From Rhodospirillales bacterium (GTDB lineage Bacteria; Pseudomonadota; Alphaproteobacteria; Acetobacterales; Acetobacteraceae), in NCBI GenBank assembly GCA_025352915.1, contig JANXSA010000492.1:1-5217 (forward strand): DNA of 5,217 nucleotides, given 5' to 3'. Below are positions 1 to 5,030 of the stretch, in pieces. The notes beneath the pieces were generated by a model. That model was not told the DNA's origin. It made no database searches and saw nothing but the letters and a program-made list of their open reading frames with translations. The translations under genes and the position numbers were made by a program. Positions within the stretch are counted from its first letter, which is position 1, and each line of letters starts with the position of its first letter.

Positions 1-239
1 ACCGTGCGATCCTTCTGGAACGCCGGATCATGGCTCGGCATCGCCGAATCCGCCTTGAACTCGATCAGCCCGCGCTGGGCATGCACCGCGCCCTTCACCT
101 TTCCATTGGCCACCTCGGTGCCGTCGCGCACGTCCACCACCAAGGCACCCTGGGCGATTAACGCGCGAGCCTCGTCGGGCGATATTTTCGGCACCGCGGC
201 ATTGGCGGCATCCAGCAGGTCTTTCACAGTCACGGCCAT
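1..239 (-). CDS. Rhodanese-like domain protein, N-terminal part (runs off left edge)
   Basis: Read from an ATG at 239-237 leftwards, the frame stays open to the edge for 79 complete codons. The protein starts MAVTVKDLLDAANAAVPKIS and continues with a segment (about 20-39) ending in VVDVRD at residues 34-39, the classic rhodanese second strand. KGAVHAQRG at 49-57 matches the conserved 'I.GA.h..rg' segment. Rhodanese domains carry sulfur on a loop cysteine, or are used as sulfur-relay or regulatory modules. That cysteine would lie beyond the window, so activity cannot be judged. The SD-like GGGGAA at 250-245 (minus strand), 5 nt before the ATG, supports this start. The gene is divergent from the acyltransferase operon across about 170 bp. 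Family assignment is firm; substrate and pathway are unknown. Confidence 0.85.
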   Translation of the reverse strand, partial: MAVTVKDLLDAANAAVPKISPDEARALIAQGALVVDVRDGTEVANGKVKGAVHAQRGLIEFKADSAMPSHDPAFQKDRT

Positions 240-273
240 TGGCTTTCCCCAAGGTTGCTCAGCCCCAAAGATG

Positions 274-294
274 GCGATCCCGGCCCGAGATCGC
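274..294. repeat. Inverted repeat in divergent intergenic region
   Basis: GCGATC at 274-279 is mirrored by GATCGC at 289-294 with a 9-nt spacer. The dyad lies 35 bp upstream of the rhodanese start, between two divergent genes. It could be an operator half-site pair or a small 5'-UTR hairpin. The arms are only 6 bp, so chance is a real possibility in GC-rich DNA. No confident -35/-10 pair was found in 240-406 on either strand. Confidence 0.25.
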
Positions 295-317
295 AACCGG
301 CATCACAAGCCCATGGC

Positions 318-350
318 CGCGCCCGCCTAGTCGCGCCCGCCTGGCCGCGC
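318..350. repeat. Short tandem repeat, 14-bp period
   Basis: The 11-mer CGCGCCCGCCT occurs at 318-328 and again at 332-342, giving a 14-bp period. A partial third unit (CGCGC) is in register at 346-350. It is non-coding on both strands in this model, between the rhodanese and acyltransferase genes. It may simply be slippage in GC-rich DNA, or closely spaced binding sites; the function is unknown. Confidence 0.35.
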
Positions 351-375
351 TACGACTTGCTCTTGCATCCACCCC

Positions 376-410
376 AGGAGCGGCTGCCAGACATGAGCAC
401 CGGTGCATGA
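376..410 (+). promoter_or_regulatory. SD plus five-codon leader minicistron ahead of the acyltransferase
   Basis: AGGAG at 376-380 is the only good Shine-Dalgarno sequence upstream of the acyltransferase. It lies 12 nt before an ATG at 393 but 26 nt before the acyltransferase ATG at 407. The 393 ATG opens a minicistron of five codons (M-S-T-G-A) whose TGA (408-410) overlaps the 407 ATG as ATGA. This arrangement fits initiation on the leader followed by re-initiation at the acyltransferase. Seen directly: the SD, the small frame and the overlap. That it is translated is inference. Confidence 0.4.
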
Positions 411-1561
411 GCATCGCCAAGCCAGCGCGCGACTACCGGCTCGATTTCTTCCGCGGGGCCGCGCTGTTCTTCATCTTCATCGACCACATCCCCGGCAATC
501 CGCTGGCCTACGCCACCCTGAAATCCTTCGCCTTCGCCGATGCCGCCGAGGCCTTCATCTTCATTTCCGGCTACACTGCCGCCCTGGTCTATGGCCGCAT
601 CGTGCTGCGCGACGGCCCAGTCATGGCAACCCTGCGCATCTGGCGCCGCGTCTGGCAGCTCTATGTCGCCCATCTCTGCATCTTCATGGTCTACACGGCA
701 CAGGTCGCCTATGCGATGGCGCACATGACCAACCCGCTCTATGTCGAAAATCTCGGCGTCGGCGACTTCCTTCAACGTCCGGACATAACCATCCTGCGGG
801 TGCTGATGCTGCAATTCCAGCCAACCCATCTCGACATCCTGCCGCTCTATATCGCCCTGCTCTTCGTCTTTCCGGGCTTCATCCTGCTGATGCGCCGCAG
901 CATCACCCTGGCCGTGGCGCTGTCGGCAGCACTCTATGCCGTGGTCCAGGTCTGGCCGATCAACCTGCCCGGCCATCCCGACGACGAGGTCTGGTATTTC
1001 AACCCCTTCGCCTGGCAGTTCCTGTTCGTCATCGCCGCCGCCCTCGGCTTTCACCGCGCCAGGGCCCCAAACGATAACAATGACTCCGCGGCACCGATCC
1101 CGCGCTGGCTGGTCGCCGCCGCCATCGCCGTGGCCGGCTTTGCCTGCGTCGTGCAACTCTCCTGGGTGCTGCATGATTTCAACAGCACGATCCCGGCCCT
1201 GCTGCGCCGCCTGCTCTGGCCGATCGAGAAAACCGGCCTGCCGCTGCCGCGCCTGTTGAGTATCCTCGCCCTCGCCGTGCTGGTGGCCCGCTTCGTGCCG
1301 CGCGATGCGCGCTTCCTGACCAGCCGCCTGGGCTGGGTGGTGGTGCTGTGCGGCCAGAACTCGCTCGATGTGTTCTGCCTCAGCATCCTGCTCTCGGTCC
1401 TCGGCGGCATCCTGCTGACCGGCCTGGGCGACGGGCTGGTCATGGTGACGGCGGTCAATCTCGCCGGCATTCTGGCCATGGTCGCGCTGGCGCTCGGCAT
1501 GTCATGGTATGACGGTGGCGGGCGGCTGCCGCGACGCCGCCCCGCCGAGGAGACAGCATGA
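407..1561 (+). CDS. OpgC-family integral membrane acyltransferase
   Basis: A 384-residue polytopic membrane protein of the OpgC family (acyltransferase-3-like clan). OpgC itself is described as transferring succinyl groups to osmoregulated periplasmic glucans; the acceptor and acyl donor here are unknown. Visible hallmarks are the N-terminal RDYRLDFFRG (8-17) running into IDHIPGN (25-31), FADAAEAFIFISGY (43-56), HLDILPLY (141-148), FNPFAWQFLF (198-207) and GQNSLDVFC (316-324). Hydrophobic segments lie roughly at 14-26, 46-64, 84-106, 144-162, 166-184, 198-216, 234-255, 284-296, 306-337 and 343-364. The tail is Arg-rich and probably cytoplasmic. ATG 407 is chosen because it directly precedes the family's N-terminal motif; the frame is open upstream to 239, but that part has no family resemblance. 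The stop overlaps the next start (ATGA, 1558-1561), so it heads a three-gene operon with two exported hydrolase-fold proteins. Confidence 0.9.
   Translation: MSIAKPARDYRLDFFRGAALFFIFIDHIPGNPLAYATLKSFAFADAAEAFIFISGYTAALVYGRIVLRDGPVMATLRIWRRVWQLYVAHLCIFMVYTAQVAYAMAHMTNPLYVENLGVGDFLQRPDITILRVLMLQFQPTHLDILPLYIALLFVFPGFILLMRRSITLAVALSAALYAVVQVWPINLPGHPDDEVWYFNPFAWQFLFVIAAALGFHRARAPNDNNDSAAPIPRWLVAAAIAVAGFACVVQLSWVLHDFNSTIPALLRRLLWPIEKTGLPLPRLLSILALAVLVARFVPRDARFLTSRLGWVVVLCGQNSLDVFCLSILLSVLGGILLTGLGDGLVMVTAVNLAGILAMVALALGMSWYDGGGRLPRRRPAEETA
1547..1552 (+). promoter_or_regulatory. Ribosome binding site of the SGNH-like gene
   Basis: GAGGAG lies 5 nt before ATG 1558 and 11 nt before the second in-frame ATG at 1564. 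Either start is compatible, and 1558 gives the ATGA overlap with the upstream stop. The site lies inside the last codons of the acyltransferase gene, which fits translational coupling. Confidence 0.7.
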
Positions 1562-2292
1562 CGATGGCGCGATGGGTTCTGCTGGCATGGCTGCTGGCTG
1601 CTGGCGCCGCCGCGGCGCAGGGCAGCACCAGCGCCTGCCCCTTCGCCGATGACGCGCTGCCGCCCGCCATCGCCCTGCCGGCGGCGAAAAAGGCGGCGCA
1701 GCAGCGCCATCGCCTGGTCCTGATGGCCATGGGCGGCGCCATCACCACCGGCGGCGGAATCGCGGATGCATCCCAAACCTATCCCGCCCGCATGCAAGCC
1801 CACCTGGCGCACCTGTTGCCGGGGGTCGAGGTGGTGCTGACCAACCGCGCCCAGCCCGACCGCTCCGCCCGCTCGATGGCCCGCCGCCTGGCCGAGGACG
1901 TCGCCGCCGTCCAGCCCGACCTGGTGATCTGGGCCAGCGGCGGGCGCGAGGCCATGCGCAACACCGACCTCGGCGCCTATGCCAAGGTGCTGGAGGACGG
2001 CATCGCCGCCGCCCGCGCCGCCGGCGCCGACGTGGTCCTGGTCGACACCCAATTCGCCCCGGGCTGGGCCGCGATCCCGAACATCGACGCCTATCGCGAC
2101 GTCATCCGCATCGTCGGCGAGCTGACAAGCGCCCCGGTGTTCCCGCGCTTCGAGCTGATGCGCGGCTGGCACGAGGCCGGGGTGCTGAACCTCCAGGCCG
2201 CCGACCGCCCCGCCCAGGTCGCCGCGGCGCACCAGCTTTTCGACTGCGTCGGCGACGGGCTCGCGCGCATGGTCCAGGCCGGGATGCGCTGA
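1558..2292 (+). CDS. Secreted SGNH/GDSL-hydrolase-like protein lacking catalytic residues (probable pseudoenzyme)
   Basis: A 244-residue protein with a Sec-type signal peptide (Arg5, hydrophobic core 6-19, likely cleavage after AAA at about residue 20), so periplasmic. The fold is recognisable as SGNH hydrolase: LVLMAMGGAITTGGG (53-67) occupies block I, TYPARMQAHLAHLLPGVEV follows, then VLTNRAQPD for block II, PDLVIWASGGRE (120-131) for block III, and a conserved-looking AGADVVLVDTQFAP segment. The key residues are missing: the GDSIT-type motif reads GGAIT (Ala61 for the nucleophile Ser), the NRG..G segment reads NRAQPD, the GxND segment reads GGRE (Arg130 for Asn), and the DxxH block reads DRPA (216-219) without His. 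Cys27 and Cys230 could form a disulfide in the mature protein. It lies between an OpgC-type acyltransferase and an esterase; a binding or accessory role in glycan acylation is inference. The fold call is fairly firm; loss of activity is likely but untested. Confidence 0.8.
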   Translation: MTMARWVLLAWLLAAGAAAAQGSTSACPFADDALPPAIALPAAKKAAQQRHRLVLMAMGGAITTGGGIADASQTYPARMQAHLAHLLPGVEVVLTNRAQPDRSARSMARRLAEDVAAVQPDLVIWASGGREAMRNTDLGAYAKVLEDGIAAARAAGADVVLVDTQFAPGWAAIPNIDAYRDVIRIVGELTSAPVFPRFELMRGWHEAGVLNLQAADRPAQVAAAHQLFDCVGDGLARMVQAGMR

Positions 2293-2294
2293 GC

Positions 2295-3143
2295 GTGCGG
2301 CGATTGCTGCTGGTCCTCGCCGTTGCCGCTGCCATCTCGCCTGCCGCCGCCGGCGAGATGGTAGCGCAAGTGATCCACTCCGCCGCCCTCGGCCGCGCCT
2401 GGAACATCAGCGTCTACCGCCCCGACAGCTACCAGGCCAGCGGCCTGCGCCATCCCGTGCTGTATTTCCTGCCTGGCTACAGCCCGACCCGCGGCGAATG
2501 GATCAACCTCACCTTGCCGGTGCTGGCCGATGCCGCCATCACCGCCGGCCGCATGCCCCCCGGCCTGATCGTCGTGCCGGAACTCGGCACCAGCTGGGGC
2601 GTCGATGCCAAGGAGGCGATGCAAACCGCCCTGCTCGACGACCTGATCCCGGCGATCGAGCGCGACTGGCGGGTGTTGCCCGGCCGCACCGGGCGGGCGA
2701 TCGGCGGCATCTCGGCCGGTGGCTTCGCCGCCCTGCGCCTGGCCCTGTTGCAACCGGATCGCTTCGCCGCCGTGGCGGTGCTCAGCCCGGCAACCTATGT
2801 CCCGGAACCGCCGATGCCGTCGGCCGCGCGCGTCAGCGGCGTGTTCAGCCGGCCCGGCAGCCCCGCGTTCGACCCGGATGTCTGGCGGGCCTTCAACTAC
2901 CCGGCGCTGCTGCCCGGGTTTCGCGCCACCGGCATCGCCATGCCGCTGTTCCTCGCCTCGGGCGATGCCGACCACCTCGGCACCCACCTCCAGGCGCAGA
3001 ATCTGCGCCAGACCTGGCAGGAGATGGGTATGCCGGTTCAACTGCGCCTGGTCCCCGGCGGCCACAGCTACGATGTCTGGCGCGTCTTGCTGCCCGATGC
3101 CATGGCCTTCGCCTTCCGCTTCACCGCCGCGGCGGCACCCTGA
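2295..3143 (+). CDS. Secreted alpha/beta-hydrolase esterase (putative esterase / esterase D-like family)
   Basis: A 282-residue protein starting with GTG 2 nt after the previous stop. A signal peptide is evident: MRR, hydrophobic 4-14, likely cleavage after Ala19 in SPAAA-GE, so periplasmic or secreted. HPVLYFLPGY (53-62) is the strand and oxyanion-hole segment, and LLDDLIPAIERDWRV (113-127) is typical of the putative-esterase family. GGISAGG (137-143) is the nucleophile elbow with Ser140. SGDADHLGT supplies the acid (Asp224 or Asp226), and GGHSYDVW supplies His257. The triad therefore looks intact, unlike the SGNH-like neighbour. The family cleaves carboxyl esters, including acetyl or feruloyl esters on carbohydrates and mycolyl transfer in relatives. 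In this operon it might remove or transfer acyl groups on the product of the acyltransferase (inference). SD is weak; translation probably depends on coupling. Its 3' end overlaps mobA by 23 nt. Confidence 0.85.
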   Translation: MRRLLLVLAVAAAISPAAAGEMVAQVIHSAALGRAWNISVYRPDSYQASGLRHPVLYFLPGYSPTRGEWINLTLPVLADAAITAGRMPPGLIVVPELGTSWGVDAKEAMQTALLDDLIPAIERDWRVLPGRTGRAIGGISAGGFAALRLALLQPDRFAAVAVLSPATYVPEPPMPSAARVSGVFSRPGSPAFDPDVWRAFNYPALLPGFRATGIAMPLFLASGDADHLGTHLQAQNLRQTWQEMGMPVQLRLVPGGHSYDVWRVLLPDAMAFAFRFTAAAAP

Positions 3144-3768
3144 GCAAAGCCTCGGCAGCGGCCAGGTCCTCCGGCGTGTTCAGGTTGGCAAAGGGATCAC
3201 CGGCCGGCCCGATGGCAAAATCCACCTCGGCCAGCCCCTGCGCCTTCATCCACGCCACCACCCGGCGATCGCCCGCACGCAACGACGCCGCCAGCGCATC
3301 GGCCAGCGCCACCGGCCACAGCGCGACCACCGGATGCAGCCGCCCGCCCGAGGCCGCACAGGCCAACGCCGCCGCCCCGCGCCCGGCCCGCAAGTGCCAG
3401 ACCAGGTCATCCGGCAGGAACGGCGTGTCGGTCGGCACCACCAGCACGTCCGCGCGCGGTCGATGCAATTGCGCCCAGCGCAGTCCGGCCAGCACCCCGG
3501 CCAGTGGGCCCGCACCGATGCCGTCCGCCACCACCGGCAGCCCCCAGGCGGCAAACCGGGCGGGATCGCCATTGGCGTTCAGCACCACTTCGTCCACCTG
3601 TGGCACCACCCGCGCGAGCACATGCGTCAGCAGCGGCCGCCCAGCGAGCAGCCGCAATGCCTTGTCGCCACCGCCCAGGCGCAGGCCTCGGCCACCCGCC
3701 AGCACCACGGCGACGATTGGCGTGGCACTATCAAACCGGTCATTCTGCGGCGGCATCACGGAGGACAT
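3121..3768 (-). CDS. mobA: Molybdenum cofactor guanylyltransferase MobA
   Basis: MobA transfers GMP from GTP to molybdopterin-Mo to make the guanine dinucleotide cofactor in the cytoplasm. The 215-residue product has the nucleotidyltransferase signature VVLAGGRGLRLGGGDK (21-36; the usual S.RM positions are G.RL here), GIGAGPLAGVLAG (83-95), VVPTDTPFLPDD (110-121) with Asp114 as the probable metal ligand, RLHPVVAL (143-150) and the C-terminal FANLNTPEDL (193-202). Length is normal for MobA. The start is uncertain: ATG 3768 is used, but ATG 3756 is equally possible and neither has an SD. Codons for residues 9-18 are unusually rich in A/T at third positions, so the true start or promoter may lie there. 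It is divergent from the SDR gene (3 nt between starts) and convergent with the esterase (23-nt overlap). No other Moco gene is visible in the window. Confidence 0.93.
   Translation of the reverse strand: MSSVMPPQNDRFDSATPIVAVVLAGGRGLRLGGGDKALRLLAGRPLLTHVLARVVPQVDEVVLNANGDPARFAAWGLPVVADGIGAGPLAGVLAGLRWAQLHRPRADVLVVPTDTPFLPDDLVWHLRAGRGAAALACAASGGRLHPVVALWPVALADALAASLRAGDRRVVAWMKAQGLAEVDFAIGPAGDPFANLNTPEDLAAAEALLRVPPRR
3124..3135. repeat. 12-bp perfect palindrome in the convergent overlap
   Basis: CCGCCGCGGCGG is self-complementary and sits within the 23-nt tail-to-tail overlap of the esterase and mobA genes. It encodes part of the Ala-rich esterase tail and the Pro-Pro-Arg-Arg end of MobA. 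No T-tract follows on either strand, so it does not qualify as a standard intrinsic terminator. Confidence 0.3.
3760..3764 (+). promoter_or_regulatory. Ribosome binding site of the SDR gene
   Basis: GGAGG lies 7 nt before ATG 3772, a near-ideal Shine-Dalgarno sequence that fixes this start against the long open frame upstream. If mobA starts at 3768 the site lies within the mobA coding region on the other strand; if mobA starts at 3756 it lies between the genes. Confidence 0.8.
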
Positions 3769-3771
3769 CGA

Positions 3772-4494
3772 ATGAGGTTGCGCGACAAGGTGGCGCTTGT
3801 CACCGGCGGCATATCCGGCATCGGGGCCGCGATCGTCACGCGCTTCCGCGCCGAAGGGGCCACGGTGATCGCCGGCGACATCGCCGCCACTGATGGCCCG
3901 GACACGCTGCGGCTGGATGTGTCGGACCCGCAAAGCTGTGCCGATGCCGTCGGCGCGGTGATCGCTCGCCATGGCCGGCTCGATATCATGGTCAATTGCG
4001 CCGGGATCGCGCGCGACATCCCCTTCCTCGAAACCCCCGCCGAAACCTTCGACCTCGTCATCGCGGTGAATTTGCGCGGCACCTTCCTGATCGGCCAGGC
4101 CGCCGCTCGCGCCATGCAGCCGGGCAGTTGCATCGTCAACATCGCCAGCGTCTCCGGCATGCGCGGCAATGTCGGCCGGGCGGCCTATGGCGCGTCGAAA
4201 GGCGGCGTGGTGACCCTGTCCCAGGTGATGGCGGCCGATCTCGCCCCGCTCGGCATCCGGGTCAACATCATCTCGCCGGGACCGATCGAAACCCCGATGC
4301 TGGCGCCGATGATGGCCACCTCCGGGGCGGCGGAATGGCGGGCAGCGGTGCCGCTGGGCCGCTATGGCAAGCCCGAAGATGTTGCCGCCGCCGCCACCTA
4401 TCTGTGCAGCGACGATGCAAACTACGTCACCGGGCACGTCCTGGCCGTCGATGGCGGCTTCCTGGCGGCCGGGCTGCGCCGCGCTCGAAATTGA
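3772..4494 (+). CDS. Short-chain dehydrogenase/reductase (classical SDR)
   Basis: A 240-residue Rossmann-fold oxidoreductase of the classical SDR family, cytoplasmic. Visible motifs are the cofactor loop TGGISGIG (11-18), NCAG (75-78, in place of the common NNAG), catalytic Asn100 in VNLRGTF, Ser126 in NIASVSG, Tyr139 and Lys143 in YGASK, PGPIETPM (170-177 region) and the C-terminal YVTGHVLAVDGGF (218-230). Asp36 at the end of the second strand, with no basic residue in the glycine loop, points to NAD(H) rather than NADP(H). Length is typical and all catalytic residues are present. The substrate cannot be read from the sequence; FabG-like, sugar or hydroxy-acid dehydrogenases share this pattern. 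The start is set by GGAGG at 3760-3764. The stop overlaps the TTG start of the P-loop gene, suggesting co-translation. Confidence 0.93.
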   Translation: MRLRDKVALVTGGISGIGAAIVTRFRAEGATVIAGDIAATDGPDTLRLDVSDPQSCADAVGAVIARHGRLDIMVNCAGIARDIPFLETPAETFDLVIAVNLRGTFLIGQAAARAMQPGSCIVNIASVSGMRGNVGRAAYGASKGGVVTLSQVMAADLAPLGIRVNIISPGPIETPMLAPMMATSGAAEWRAAVPLGRYGKPEDVAAAATYLCSDDANYVTGHVLAVDGGFLAAGLRRARN

Positions 4495-5030
4495 GACCGC
4501 GCATCCACATCACCGGCGCCTCGGGCTGTGGGGTCACCACGCTGGGGGGCGGATTGGCGGCGCGGCTCGGGGTGCCGTGGCACGACACCGACAGCTATTT
4601 CTGGCTGGCCACCGACCCCGCCTATGTCACGCCACGGCCGATGCCGGAGCGGCTCGACCGGCTGGCGGCTGCGTTGGATGACGAGGTCGGCTGGGTACTC
4701 TCCGGATCGCTCGACGGCTGGGGCGACCGGCTGATCCCGCGCATCAGTTTGGAAGTCTTCATTCGCGTTCCGGCCGATGTGCGGATGACGCGGCTGCGGG
4801 CACGCGAAGTCGCGCGCTTTGGTTCTCGCATTGCGCCGGGCGGGGATATGCACCGGGGCAGCCAGGAATTCCTGGCCTGGGCCGAGAGCTACGACAGCGC
4901 CGGGCTGACCCAGCGCAGCCTGGTTCGGCACGAAGCCTGGCTCGCCGCCCTGCCCTGTCCGGTGCTGCGGCTGGATGGGACAGCGGCAGCGGAAACCCTG
5001 CCGCCGTTGGTCGTCGCGGCTTTGGGCTAG
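4491..5030 (+). CDS. P-loop kinase-like NTPase with a Lys-less Walker A (AAA/adenylate-kinase-like)
   Basis: A 179-residue protein in the fold group of small nucleotide or shikimate kinases, often labelled AAA family ATPase or adenylate-kinase-like. The N-terminus RIHITGASGCGVTTLG (4-19) is a phosphate-binding loop, but the Walker A Lys position holds Val15 (GTC at 4533-4535) before Thr16-Thr17. HDTDSYFW (31-38) is the kinase-like substrate segment, WVLSGSLDGWGD (68-79) a Walker-B-region strand, and RLRAREVARFG (101-111) an Arg-rich lid-like helix. RHEAWLAALPCPVLRLDG (146-163) closes the fold. TTG 4491 is the only plausible start just before the first strand; it overlaps the SDR stop as TTGA and has no clear SD, so coupling is likely. 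From memory, relatives with T or V at this position exist, so the change may be a family trait. The substrate is unknown. Confidence 0.8.
   Translation: MRPRIHITGASGCGVTTLGGGLAARLGVPWHDTDSYFWLATDPAYVTPRPMPERLDRLAAALDDEVGWVLSGSLDGWGDRLIPRISLEVFIRVPADVRMTRLRAREVARFGSRIAPGGDMHRGSQEFLAWAESYDSAGLTQRSLVRHEAWLAALPCPVLRLDGTAAAETLPPLVVAALG

Noticed and set aside
342..362. Possible sigma-54 promoter (TGG ... TTGC) ahead of the acyltransferase
   Set aside because: The GG and GC elements are separated by 14 nt instead of the required 10, so it does not fit the -24/-12 consensus.
239..406. N-terminal extension of the acyltransferase starting at ATG 239
   Set aside because: The 56 extra residues are Arg/Pro-rich with no membrane or OpgC character and begin opposite the rhodanese start; the family motif begins right after ATG 407.
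350..2232. Long minus-strand open frames opposite the acyltransferase and SGNH-like genes
   Set aside because: They are Gly/Asp/Arg-rich compositional shadows expected in GC-rich coding DNA, with no recognisable motifs, and lie opposite genes with clear family signatures.
3717..3745. Possible sigma-70 promoter for the SDR (TTGGCG with 17-nt spacer)
   Set aside because: The putative -10 (TCATTC) matches the consensus poorly; the -35-like hexamer alone is not enough.
3769..4437. Long upstream extension of the mobA frame, antisense to the SDR
   Set aside because: The extension is Gly/Arg/Asp-rich shadow sequence opposite a well-conserved SDR; MobA homology begins only at the VVLAGG motif near 3708.
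2719..4494. A 591-codon open frame running through the esterase, antisense to mobA and into the SDR gene
   Set aside because: Only its last 240 codons look like protein (the SDR, with its own SD at 3760-3764). The upstream part is low-complexity Arg/Pro-rich sequence in the wrong frame of the esterase and antisense to a clear mobA.
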